Below, one piece after another: positions 44,601-52,785 of a DNA stretch of 64,000 bases. Positions within the stretch are counted from its first letter, which is position 1. Each line of letters starts with the position of its first letter. The notes under the pieces are model-generated. The model was not told where the DNA came from. It was given only the letters and a program-made list of their open reading frames with translations, and did no database searches. This stretch comes from Occultella kanbiaonis (GTDB taxonomy: Bacteria > Actinomycetota > Actinomycetes > Actinomycetales > Beutenbergiaceae). The position numbers and the translations under genes are program-made. The stretch spans positions 3,348,001 through 3,412,000 of the forward strand of contig NZ_CP046175.1 of assembly GCF_009708215.1 (NCBI RefSeq). The letters are read 5' to 3'.

Positions 44601-47600
44601 AGGTGACGATGTAGGTTCCGGGCTCCGTGGGTGAGTCGAACGCGACACGGCCGTCCACGAGGGACAGTTCGAGCCCGCCCATGTCGGCGAACGCGGGGTC
44701 GTCGAAGTACAGCTGGTCGCCGTCGGGGTCGGTGTCGTTGGCGAGCGGGTCGGCCTGGATCGCACGCCCGGGTCGCACCGTGATCTCGTCCGGCACGGCC
44801 ACCGGGTCCCGGTTGGAGTCCGGCGGCGGGATCACCCCGACCGTGATCGGCGCGGTCGCGACGAGGCCGAGCCGGTCCCGGACCGTGTAGCTGAAGGTGT
44901 CCGTGCCGGCGGAGTCCGTGTACGGCTGATAGTCGAGGTAGGTCGGTCCGGTCGCCACGATCCGGCCCAGCTGGGGTCCCTCGTTGACGCCGAGCAGCTG
45001 CACGGAGTCGCCGTCCGGGTCGATCCCGTAGGTGTTGATCGGGATCCGGATCCGCTCCCCGGAGAACGCCCGGGTCTCCACCGGCTCGGGCACCGGCGGG
45101 CCGTTCGCGTCGTCGGAACGTGCCTGCACGTAGATGGTGATCCGGGCCGAGCCGACCCGGCCGGCCTCGTCCACGATCGTGTAGACGGCGGTCACGGTGC
45201 CGGCCTCGGCGGGGGCCTGGAACCGGACCACGTCACCGGCCACGAACATCAGGCCCTGGCCCTCGGCCGGGGCCTCCTCGAGCTCGGGGACGAGTTCGAA
45301 GGTGAGTCCGTTCGGGTGGGTGTCGTTGGCCAGCACCGGGATGGTCACGTGGTCCCCGGCGCGGACCCGGGCGACGTCCTCCTCGGCCACCGGCGGCTGG
45401 GAGACGTCGGTACCCGTCATCGGGAGCACCTGCACCTGGCCGGGCGAGCTCGCGAGACCGTTCGAGACCGTGTAGCCGATGGTGAACGGCGCGCTCACGG
45501 TCCGGGTCGCGGTGACCCGCAGGATCCGGTGCTCGAGCACGGCGACCTGCAGGCCCGGGATGTTCGGGACGTCGATCTGCTGGACGGCGAGCACCCCGCC
45601 GTTGGGGTCGGAGTCGTTCTGCAGGACGTCCACGAGCACGGAACCCAGTGGCGGCAGCAGGGCGGTGTCCGCCACCGCGATCGGCGGTGTCTCCTCCGGT
45701 GCCCGCACCTTCACACGGATCAGGCCGGTGGACTGTTGGCCGTCGTCGTCGGCGAGGATGTAGGTCAGGTAGTAGTCCCCCGCTGCCTCCGCGGTGAACG
45801 TGAACGTCCCGCCGTCCATGTCCGGGACGATGACGGGGCCGCCGTTGTCCGCGGTCACGTTCGACATCCGCAGCGGCCGGTTGTTCGGGTCGAGGTCGTT
45901 CACCAGCGGCTTGACCGTGATGGTCTCGCCGACGAACGCCGTGGCGAAGTCGAAGACCGCCTGCGGTGGCGCCGGCGCGTCCGGAAGCACCTCGACGTCG
46001 ATGGTCACCTCGGCGGTGTCCCGGCCATCGCTGACCAGCACGACGACCTGCTTGATCCCGGTGGCCAGACCCGGATCGGTGATCGTGACCGAACCGTTCG
46101 GGTTGGCCAGCACCACGAGTCCGGCGGCCTCCCGCGTGCCCTCGACGAACATCGAGTCGCCCTCGGGATCGCGCACGTCGTTCATGACGTTCACGGTGAC
46201 GCTCTGACCGGCGGCCACCCTGGCCGTGATCTCCTTCTGCTGCTCGGGCGCGCTGTTCACCGAGTTCGGCTGCACGGTCAGCTCGACCGTGGCGGTGTCG
46301 GTCCCTCCGGTGCGGCCGTCGTCGGCCGTGTACTGGAAGCTCGCGGAGCCGCTGGCATCGTCGGCCACCCGGATCTGCAGGGCCCGCCCACCGAGGATCG
46401 CCTCGACGGTGCCGAACGTCTCCGGGACGGCGTCGAACGCCGCCGCGATCAGCAGGTCACCGTCGGGGTCGGAGTCGTTCTCCAGGACCGGCAGCACGAC
46501 CGTCGCGCCGGCGCGCACCCCGAACGAGTCCGGCTCGGCCGACGGCGGCCGGTTCTCGGCCTCCCGGTCCAGTGGCACCTCCTGCTGCTCGAGGTCCTGG
46601 GACTCCTCCTCTTCCTCCTCCTGGTCCTGCGGAGGGGTGACGTCCTCCCAGTTGTCCACGAGGATGAGGGCGTCCTCGATCATCCAGGAGTTGCCGGTGC
46701 TGAGCTCGTTGAGGACCACGTGGCCGCGGTTGGTGCGGAACTTCAGCTCGCCGCCCGTCGCACCCTCGATGGGGAGTTCGACGGGTGCCGCGTCGCCACA
46801 GGTGCGCAGGTAGGTGCCCGCGCCTCCGGCCCAGGCGCCGTGCGTGCAGCCGGCGATCTGCATCGGCGCGGCGGGCTCTCCCGGGGTCTCGACCGGCAGC
46901 ACCACGGGGTCGCCGCCGCGCAACGGAACCCGCACGAGTGCGTTCGAGGTGGCCAGGGCCACCGAGTCCCCGCTCGGGCTGACGCTCTGCAGCGTCGCGG
47001 AGGCCGCGTCGATGTCCAGGCCGGACAGGTCGACGGCGTCCCGTCCGGGCTGCAGGAGGGTCAGGCTGTCGTCGTCCTCGGCGTAGGCGAGGATCACCGG
47101 GTCGGTGCCGACCGCGGTCATCTGCACGTCCGCGCCGCTGAGGAGTTCGGGGTCGATCTCGGCGACCTCGGGTTCGTCACCGGCGGCCCGGCCCTGCGGC
47201 GTGAACGTGTGCAGGGTGCCGTCGAGGACGTCCAGGCCGAACGCGGTGCCGTCGTCGGCCACGGCCTGCACGGCGCCCTCACCGAGCACGGCGGTCGGAT
47301 CCTCGGTCGACTCCTCGAGCACCCCGAGCTGGTCCAGGCCGAGGACCCGGTACTCCCCGGTCTCCTCGATGAGCACGCCGAGCGTGTCGTCACCAAGGCC
47401 GATGGTCGAGCCGGACGGCAGCTGGACCACGCCACCGCCGACCGCCACGTTCGCGGTCGACACCCGCTGCAGGGTGTTCGAGTTCAGGTCGCGCAGGAAC
47501 ACGACGTCCTCGCGCTGCAGCACGTCGATGTTGGAACCCGGTGCCGCGAGGCTCGCGTCGATCGCCTCGATCGGGTAGTTCAGCCGGCCGACGAGGATGC

Positions 47601-47766
47601 TGTTGTTGTTCGAGACCCAGACCCCGCCGTCGTTGAGCTCGACGTCGGCCGTGGCGACACCCTCGTAGTTGAGGCTGAGTGCGACGACGGTGCCCACCAC
47701 GAGGGAGATCACGGTGGCGCTCGCGATCTGGCGCTTGTTGCGCGCCAGACGTGACGTCAGTCTCAA
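41674..47766 (-). CDS. Giant membrane-anchored Ig-like/Fn3 repeat protein
   Basis: A 2030-residue protein, the largest of the window. TTG 47764-47766 is chosen for the G-rich ribosome site before it; residues 1-11 are basic, then one membrane segment (IASATVISLVVGTVVAL) serves as an uncleaved anchor. Residues 40-390 look like a beta-propeller (WVSNNNSILVGRLN and similar strands). An acidic spacer (DQEEEEEESQ) follows. Then come about 11 Ig-like domains of about 95 residues with NDSDPDGD-type calcium-loop motifs (residues 420-1470), five Fn3 domains (1470-1925; motifs LSWTAPNDNG, VNWTPP, YTFTV) and a Cys-containing C-terminal domain of 100 residues. No LPXTG sortase signal. Expected outside the cell, reaching into or through the wall. 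Upstream of moxR-DUF58 and downstream of the kinase. Confidence 0.88.
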   Translation of the reverse strand: MRLTSRLARNKRQIASATVISLVVGTVVALSLNYEGVATADVELNDGGVWVSNNNSILVGRLNYPIEAIDASLAAPGSNIDVLQREDVVFLRDLNSNTLQRVSTANVAVGGGVVQLPSGSTIGLGDDTLGVLIEETGEYRVLGLDQLGVLEESTEDPTAVLGEGAVQAVADDGTAFGLDVLDGTLHTFTPQGRAAGDEPEVAEIDPELLSGADVQMTAVGTDPVILAYAEDDDSLTLLQPGRDAVDLSGLDIDAASATLQSVSPSGDSVALATSNALVRVPLRGGDPVVLPVETPGEPAAPMQIAGCTHGAWAGGAGTYLRTCGDAAPVELPIEGATGGELKFRTNRGHVVLNELSTGNSWMIEDALILVDNWEDVTPPQDQEEEEEESQDLEQQEVPLDREAENRPPSAEPDSFGVRAGATVVLPVLENDSDPDGDLLIAAAFDAVPETFGTVEAILGGRALQIRVADDASGSASFQYTADDGRTGGTDTATVELTVQPNSVNSAPEQQKEITARVAAGQSVTVNVMNDVRDPEGDSMFVEGTREAAGLVVLANPNGSVTITDPGLATGIKQVVVLVSDGRDTAEVTIDVEVLPDAPAPPQAVFDFATAFVGETITVKPLVNDLDPNNRPLRMSNVTADNGGPVIVPDMDGGTFTFTAEAAGDYYLTYILADDDGQQSTGLIRVKVRAPEETPPIAVADTALLPPLGSVLVDVLQNDSDPNGGVLAVQQIDVPNIPGLQVAVLEHRILRVTATRTVSAPFTIGYTVSNGLASSPGQVQVLPMTGTDVSQPPVAEEDVARVRAGDHVTIPVLANDTHPNGLTFELVPELEEAPAEGQGLMFVAGDVVRFQAPAEAGTVTAVYTIVDEAGRVGSARITIYVQARSDDANGPPVPEPVETRAFSGERIRIPINTYGIDPDGDSVQLLGVNEGPQLGRIVATGPTYLDYQPYTDSAGTDTFSYTVRDRLGLVATAPITVGVIPPPDSNRDPVAVPDEITVRPGRAIQADPLANDTDPDGDQLYFDDPAFADMGGLELSLVDGRVAFDSPTEPGTYIVTYNVTDRHGGADTGALTVIVDPDHAPQPPVAVDDVVPPSAILGETVVDVIVLENDTDPDGSVEGLDVSVPAGNDSAQAVGNNVRIQLADNRQVVTYQVTDEDGLSSYAFIDVPGLLDTGPVLRPDAPPIEVLAGERIDLPLEDYVVALSGDPVQLADTTNARATNSDGSNPVVDATTLQYTSDPNYVGAASLTFEVTDAADINADGILTSVLTLDITVTSDENKPPRMRAGSLSAEVGGEEVSLDLSRLAEDPDGDSGLLEYTIVDQVDGFDAEITDDVILTVSAHDDTAKGAVVDLIISVTDGESEPVTGTVTLTATGSTRELIVANDDDAGQIHQGEATGVDVLANDSNPFPDQERTIQSAQVIQGNGTATVSGNQVIITPAPEYNGRLLASYTVVDVTGDPDRVVEAQISAAVLGRPDPPYVPLVESEGNREVVLSWTAPNDNGAPITGYTVSGGGVSQTCATTTCTIGGLTNGNVYSFTVVATNEVGDSDESAASREAIPDVKPEQPAPPALVYGDGELVVNWTPPVNEGTPITSYDVQISPATGGTSQQSVTGTSMTWTGLTNGQTYTFRVRAINDAPDPGDYSGWSQGEYPSGPPLQAAAPQANRVDDPDGRRLTVSWTPPNNNGDAISAYYLTVIQDGNPGAPISLSGSVTSREVQVDNGHDYTFTVVAENRSGQSPASAPSNRVTSFGQPGQVTGVSAAPTGQDQRATVSHGVPADNGQAIGRYEYSLSGGGAQSLPGGGVITVPADGTSYTVRVRACNAYCGPWSAASGSFSTYGPPSASGVDITSSANGQRVNFSWTAPASDNGAQITATRWRWGTSGAWTTVSGRTGSATRTGNWEQEHILQVEVQNEHQQWSTNTAQKTQRAGADPTPPVSINVVHGNPITCEQGGGSCYEIRINYQNLPSDNYAISFYSSGASGCSIDRNYAGRSLSGTGNVVPGAHYGQGCGGQIHWTLNGNSHDYNGTSNW

Positions 47767-47936
47767 GGTTGTCCCCCCACAGGTACCGGATTCGTCGGAG
47801 ACTGGCCGAGTCTCCGGGGCATAGGGTACCTGCCGCTGCTGAGTGCGCCCAGGGGTGGGACTCCCCATCGGACGCGATCTCGGTCACACCGGGTCGAACC
47901 GGTCCCGCATCGACCCGTCCCGGCGGTCGCGAAGGC

Positions 47937-48707
47937 TCAGGTGGCGCTCGTGGCGCTGGCCGCGCTCGCGGCCTTCTCCTTCTCGGCCTGTTCCGCCTTC
48001 TCGGCCTGCTCGGCGGCGTGCGCCTCGGCGTTCGCCTCGAGGAGGTCCAGGTCCGCGGCCACCACGATCCGGGACGCGACGGCGTGCTCGACGAGCCGGG
48101 CCCGGCGGTTCACGGCCAGCTGCTGCTGCCCGCCGCGCAGCCCGCGCACGCCGTGCCTGGACAGTTTCTCGCAGACGTTGTCGAGCTTGCGGTTGAACCG
48201 GGTGATGACCCAGCCGAGCCGGGCTGCCGCCTGCGCGGAGGTGGGGATGGACGCCGTCGAGCCGCGTCCGCGCAGCACCGGTTCGGCGAGCGCGATGATG
48301 AGGAGCTTCTGCGACTCGGTGAGCGTGACCGGCCCGATCGTGGTCTCGCCGACCTGCGTCCGCTCGGGCGTGGAGGACTCGAACGTGGGCGAGTCGCCGA
48401 CGATGCCGAGCTCGTAGGTGGTCGGTCCGGCCGTGAACAGCACCGTCGTGTGCGCGAACACCAGCGGCAGGCGCGCACCTGGCGCGAGCCAGGCCTGCAT
48501 GTTGCCGTCGGAGTCGGACACGGTCGCCGAGAGCCGGCTGCCGACGTTCTCCAGCCACCACAGGTCGTCGTGGTGGGAGATCGTCAGGAACCGGCGGTGC
48601 AGGTACGGGTTGTCGTCGATCTCGAGGTTGCCCTCGCGGCCGATCTGGAAGGTGTCATCCTCCTCGACGCCGAACCATTCGCCGCAGAATTCGACCTGCA
48701 TGCTCAT
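47937..48707 (-). CDS. FHA protein with C-terminal helix-turn-helix-like domain
   Basis: A 256-residue protein from ATG 48705-48707. Residues 1-105 resemble a forkhead-associated domain (FQIGREGNLEIDDNPYLHRRF), but the usual Ser-His-Asn pattern is weak. Residues 130-215 (LTESQKLLIIALAEPVLRG, TSAQAAARLGWVITRFNRKL, DNVCEKLSRHGVRGL) read as a winged-helix, with TRFNRKLDN as the likely recognition helix. The tail is an Ala/Glu-rich helix. It could link kinase signalling to transcription. It lies between the kinase and the giant-protein gene. Confidence 0.75.
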   Translation of the reverse strand: MSMQVEFCGEWFGVEEDDTFQIGREGNLEIDDNPYLHRRFLTISHHDDLWWLENVGSRLSATVSDSDGNMQAWLAPGARLPLVFAHTTVLFTAGPTTYELGIVGDSPTFESSTPERTQVGETTIGPVTLTESQKLLIIALAEPVLRGRGSTASIPTSAQAAARLGWVITRFNRKLDNVCEKLSRHGVRGLRGGQQQLAVNRRARLVEHAVASRIVVAADLDLLEANAEAHAAEQAEKAEQAEKEKAASAASATSAT

Positions 48708-48732
48708 CTGGGGCCCCCATCGTTGCGCCGCA

Positions 48733-50373
48733 CTACGCGCATCCCTCAACACTCTCGTTCGAAACGGTTCGGGTCTCGGTGTATATCGAGATCACACTGA
48801 TACAAACATAGTCCGCGGTTCCGGGCACGCTCACCGACGTCGCGCCGAACGTGTCACGTGTCTCACCGCCGTCGTCCGCGGGGCCGCCACGGGTGAACAT
48901 CCAGGCGTAGGTGATCTCCGCGTCGTCCTCGACGGGTGCCCAGCTGAACGTGACGGTCCCATCCGCTTCGCGGGTCCCCTCCACGTCCGCCGGCGCCGGC
49001 GGGTGAGCCGCGGCGCTCGGTTCGTCCGAAGACGGGGTCTGCGTCACCGTGGGGGTCGGCTCCGGCGCATCCGGGGCGTTGAGCGCGCCGATGATGACGC
49101 CTGTGGCCACGATGGCGATGACGCCGCCCACCGCCGCCCAGACCGGCCAACGACGGCGGGTGCTGGGTGGGTTCGCGGCGCCCGGTCCGCCCGGGGTAGC
49201 CGGGGCGCCGTCGCTTCGCGCGGACTGCTGCGGCCCGGTTCCGGGCTGACCGGGCCCAGCCGCCTGGCCCGCGCCCGGCAGGGCGTACCCACCGGGCCCC
49301 GCGCCCTGGTGCGGAGCCTGCGGGCGGCTCGTTCCGCCGTCGGGCGGGGTCTGCGGCACCACTTGCGGACGCAACACGGTGCGCTCCCCCGCGAGCGGGT
49401 CGCCGGTGGTGGCCGGGGCCTGCGGGTTCACCGTGACGACCGAGCGGGCCCGGGTGCGCAGGTCCTCGCCGACGTTGTCCGGGACGTGGATCCAGGACGT
49501 GTCCGGCACGTCCAGCGTGGTCTGCGACAGGCGCAGTTCCTGCTCGACGCGCTGGATCGCCCGGGCGAGGTCCGCCGCGGTGGCGAACCGGTCCCGAGCG
49601 GACTTGGCCATCCCGCGCGCGAGCACCTGGCCGAGGGACTCCGGCACGTCGTCGCGGCCGATCGCCGGCACCGGGTCCCGCTCGATCCGGGTGATCAGGT
49701 CCAGGGCACCGTTGGGACCGCCCTCACGCTCGAACGGCGACCGCCCGGCGAGCAGGGTGTAGATGGTGGCGGTGAGCGAGTAGATGTCGCCCGCGGGGCC
49801 GCGCTCGGCCCCCTCGGAGAAGAACTCGGGCGCCGCCCACGGGATCGACAGGCCGATGGTGTCCGTCTCCTCGACCGCGTCCGTGGCGACGGAGATGCCG
49901 AAGTCGGTGAGGGCGGGCCAGCCGTAGTCGGTGGTGAGGACGTTCGCGGGCTTGATGTCCCGGTGCAGGATCCCGGCGCGGTGCGCGGTCTCGATCGCAC
50001 CGGCGAGCCGGACCCCGATCCGCAGCGCCTCGGCGACCCCGATCCGCTCGGTGCGGTACCGCACGGACAGGTTCGGGCGCGGGCAGTACTCCATCACCAG
50101 GAACGGGCGCGCATCCGAGGCGGTGTCGGCGTGGTAGATCGTCACGATCGACGGGTGCGTGGACAGTTGCGCCATCACGTTCGCCTCGGCCACGAATTGC
50201 TCGCGTGCCTGCGGGCTGGTGGCGTGCGAGAGCATCACCTTCACCGCGACGGACCGGCGCGGCAGCTGCTGGGTGTAGAGGAAGACGTCGGCGAAGCCAC
50301 CCGAGCCGAGCAGGCGTTCGTGGGTGTAGCCGGCGATCTCGGGGGGTGGCGACGGCGGCCGGCGGCCCGCCAC
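48733..50373 (-). CDS. Membrane Ser/Thr protein kinase with extracellular Fn3-like module
   Basis: A 546-residue PknB-type kinase. G-loop GSGGFADV (residues 23-30), Lys45, HRDIKPANVL (near 136), DFG in LTDFGIS and APE in WAAPEFF are all present, so it should be active. A Pro/Gln-rich juxtamembrane linker (300-400) precedes a membrane segment (WAAVGGVIAIVATGVIIGAL). The outside part of about 90 residues (DVEGTREADGTVTFSWAPV) is a single Fn3-like domain with two Cys, in place of the PASTA repeats of PknB. GTG 50371-50373 directly follows the stop of the FHA gene. Its likely targets are the FHA proteins and its opponent is the PP2C at the head of the operon. Confidence 0.92.
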   Translation of the reverse strand: MAGRRPPSPPPEIAGYTHERLLGSGGFADVFLYTQQLPRRSVAVKVMLSHATSPQAREQFVAEANVMAQLSTHPSIVTIYHADTASDARPFLVMEYCPRPNLSVRYRTERIGVAEALRIGVRLAGAIETAHRAGILHRDIKPANVLTTDYGWPALTDFGISVATDAVEETDTIGLSIPWAAPEFFSEGAERGPAGDIYSLTATIYTLLAGRSPFEREGGPNGALDLITRIERDPVPAIGRDDVPESLGQVLARGMAKSARDRFATAADLARAIQRVEQELRLSQTTLDVPDTSWIHVPDNVGEDLRTRARSVVTVNPQAPATTGDPLAGERTVLRPQVVPQTPPDGGTSRPQAPHQGAGPGGYALPGAGQAAGPGQPGTGPQQSARSDGAPATPGGPGAANPPSTRRRWPVWAAVGGVIAIVATGVIIGALNAPDAPEPTPTVTQTPSSDEPSAAAHPPAPADVEGTREADGTVTFSWAPVEDDAEITYAWMFTRGGPADDGGETRDTFGATSVSVPGTADYVCISVISIYTETRTVSNESVEGCA

Positions 50374-52785
50374 CTAGTGGCCCTGCCCGTGCGGCGGCCC
50401 GGAGCTCTCCACACCGATGGTGATGCCGTCGCCGAGGTCGATCAGGGAGCCCACCGGGACCGGAACCCCCTCGCCCGGGTGGAGGCGGCGCGGGTCGTTG
50501 CCGGGCACGGCGACCATCGTGCCGTTCGTGGAACGCAGGTCCGTGACCACCACGTGGTCACCCTCGAGGCGGACCTCGACGTGCGTGCGGGAGATGTCCT
50601 GCTGCGGGCTCGGCACGGTGACCAGGCGCGGCATCAGGGCGCCCGCGAACCGGGACGACTCGGGCGCGCGGCCGATCAGCACGACGCGGTCCAGCGGCAC
50701 CCGGGGGCCGCTGGAGACGGCAAGCATGATCACCGGGCCGGGCTCGTCGTACAGGGCGTCGTCGGCGACGCCGGGAACGATCGTGGCCGACGGCGGCTGG
50801 TTGGGTACGGCGTCGGCGGCGTCCTGCGCGTAGGCGGAGCGCAGGTGGGAGACGAGGATCGTCTCGCCGTCGTGATCGCCCTCGATCTCCGCGTCGCCAC
50901 CGCCGGCCGCCGGTGGGACGGACGTGTGCAGGGTCGGCGGGTCGAAGGCCGGCACCGGGCTGGGCGCCGCGGGCCGCGCGTCCGCCGCGCGTGCGTTCGG
51001 CATGTTCCACGGGAGGGAGTCGATCAGGCCGCTGCTGACCGGGCCGACCTGCTCGTACTCGGCGGTCGAGGTGCCCTCGGGCGGGCGCGGCGGGACCGGG
51101 GACTCGCCCTCGCCCTGGTCGCCGGCCGCGTAGGCGTCGGCCCTGTTGGCGTCGGCGGCATCGGCGTCGGCGTCGGCCCCGCTGGCGTCGGCGGCATCGG
51201 CCTCGGCGTCGACACCGCGGGCGTCGGAATCGGCGTGCGCAGCGTCGACCCCTGGATCCTCGGCCGGGTCGTACCTCCCGGACGTCGTGGGGATGACGGT
51301 CCCGGACTCCGGTGCCTCGGAGGCGGCCGGCTCGTCCGGAGGCTCCTGCACGTCCCCGGGCTCGCCCCCTTCAGGCAGCTCGGGCTCGACGGCGCCGCCA
51401 GGAGCGATGTCAGGCAGCGGACCGACGTAGGTCTCGTGATGAGCCTGGTCGTCGGCGTCACCGTCGGAGAGCGATGGCGCTTCCGCGGAAGCGCCTGCGT
51501 CGTCGGCGGCGTCGTCGTCGGGAGCAGCTTCGTTCGGTTCACCCGCGGCATGCTTACGGACGCCGGACCCCGGCACCGGTTCCTCCGCCGAGGCAGCCAC
51601 GCCGAACGCGGGCACCGGCGCTTCCGCGGAAGCGTCCTCGGCCTCGGCTTCGGCCGGCGGCTCCAGCGCTCCGGCGGAAACGTCCACACCGAACGCCGAC
51701 TCCCGCTCTTCCGCGGAAGCGCCTTCGGCCCCGAGTCCTCTTTCGAGCGCTTCCGCGGAAGCGTCCTCGTCCTCGGCCTCGGCCGGCGGCTCCAGCGCTC
51801 CGGCGGAAACGTCCACACCGAACGCCGACTCCCGCTCTTCCGCGGAAGCGCCTTCGGCCCCGAGTCCTGTTTCGAGCGCTTCCGCGGAAGCGTCTTCGGC
51901 CTCGGGTCCCGCTTCAGGCGCTTCCGCGGAAGCGGTCTCGCCCTCAGCATGCGGCTCCGCCGATACAGCGGAGGCGGCGTCACGATCGGGCTCCACGTCC
52001 ACGTGCTCGTCCACGCCGTCGTCGGCCCCGTCGGCCGCCGGGCCGAAGCCGGCCTCCTCGAAGACGTCGACCGGCTCGGCCAGGGACACCGACTCGTCAT
52101 CACGGTGTTCCGGAACGTCGGCCACCGGCTTGTCAAAGGTCTCAGCCGCGGGCGGGGACAGTTCGACGTCAGCCACCACCGTGGGCAGGTCGGTGGGCAG
52201 CGCTGGCGCCGTCCCCGCTGCCACGGGCGCAGCCACCGGAGGCGCGGACTCCTCGATGACTGCCACGGGCGCTTCCGCGGAAGCGCCCGCCCCGGCGACC
52301 GCCACGACAGCCGCAACCGGCGCCGCGTCGGCGAGGTCAACGCGGATCCGTGCGGCCCGCACCACGCCGCCGAGCAAGGGCCAGGACTCGCCGACCGAGC
52401 CCACCGGGCCGCCCGTGCTGCTGGTGCCGCTCGCGCCGCTCGTGCCAGGGGTGCGCACCACGATGTCCGTGGCCGCATCGACCAGCACCTCGCGCCACGT
52501 ACTCATGCCACGGGCGGCCACCTCGGTGCCATCCACGTCGACGACCACGTCGCCGCGCAGAAGCACCCGGACGCCGTCGGGCGTGCGTTCGACGAGCCCG
52601 AACGCGGGAAGCGACGAGATCCCGCCACCGGCGATGATCTCCAACCAGTGCGTGATCGGCCGTCCGGCCGCGAGCGCCTCCCAGACCGCACGCACCGTCG
52701 CCGGCGGCACCGTCGGGGCCAGGAGCACCACGCCGGTCCCGGTGGCGAGACCGGTCCACTCCCCCGGCACGTACTCGAGGCTCAC
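50374..52785 (-). CDS. Long acidic FHA-domain protein
   Basis: An 803-residue protein from GTG 52783-52785, which overlaps the PP2C stop by GTGA (GTG 52792 and 52789 are alternatives). Residues 1-115 are a folded N-terminal domain of unknown type (YVPGEWTGLATGTGVVLL, ITHWLEIIAGGG). Residues 150-600 are a very acidic Ala/Glu/Asp-rich linker with repeated ASAEA units from a 16-bp DNA palindrome and a 43-residue duplication. The C-terminal 130 residues are a classic FHA domain (VVLIGRAPESSRFAG, ISRTHVEVR, DLRSTNGTMV). No membrane segment. Likely a phospho-dependent scaffold. Confidence 0.8.
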   Translation of the reverse strand: MSLEYVPGEWTGLATGTGVVLLAPTVPPATVRAVWEALAAGRPITHWLEIIAGGGISSLPAFGLVERTPDGVRVLLRGDVVVDVDGTEVAARGMSTWREVLVDAATDIVVRTPGTSGASGTSSTGGPVGSVGESWPLLGGVVRAARIRVDLADAAPVAAVVAVAGAGASAEAPVAVIEESAPPVAAPVAAGTAPALPTDLPTVVADVELSPPAAETFDKPVADVPEHRDDESVSLAEPVDVFEEAGFGPAADGADDGVDEHVDVEPDRDAASAVSAEPHAEGETASAEAPEAGPEAEDASAEALETGLGAEGASAEERESAFGVDVSAGALEPPAEAEDEDASAEALERGLGAEGASAEERESAFGVDVSAGALEPPAEAEAEDASAEAPVPAFGVAASAEEPVPGSGVRKHAAGEPNEAAPDDDAADDAGASAEAPSLSDGDADDQAHHETYVGPLPDIAPGGAVEPELPEGGEPGDVQEPPDEPAASEAPESGTVIPTTSGRYDPAEDPGVDAAHADSDARGVDAEADAADASGADADADAADANRADAYAAGDQGEGESPVPPRPPEGTSTAEYEQVGPVSSGLIDSLPWNMPNARAADARPAAPSPVPAFDPPTLHTSVPPAAGGGDAEIEGDHDGETILVSHLRSAYAQDAADAVPNQPPSATIVPGVADDALYDEPGPVIMLAVSSGPRVPLDRVVLIGRAPESSRFAGALMPRLVTVPSPQQDISRTHVEVRLEGDHVVVTDLRSTNGTMVAVPGNDPRRLHPGEGVPVPVGSLIDLGDGITIGVESSGPPHGQGH
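51478..52285. repeat. Eight copies of a CTTCCGCGGAAG palindrome inside the FHA gene
   Basis: Full 16-bp copies CGCTTCCGCGGAAGCG lie at 51478, 51619, 51748, 51877, 51919 and 52270; 12-bp core copies at 51708 and 51837 have one flank changed. All keep the frame and encode SAE within ASAEA or SAEE. I found no further copy in the window. Confidence 0.85.
51637..51896. repeat. 129-bp tandem duplication in the acidic linker
   Basis: The stretch beginning GGCCGGCGGCTCCAGCGCTC at 51652 recurs at 51781 with only a few changes over 110 bp or more. The period of 129 bp equals 43 residues. The palindromes at 51708/51748 are copied as 51837/51877. Confidence 0.85.

Noticed and set aside
45316-47754. Long plus-strand frames opposite the giant protein
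   Set aside because: They mirror the repeat structure of the minus-strand Ig domains and have no own features.
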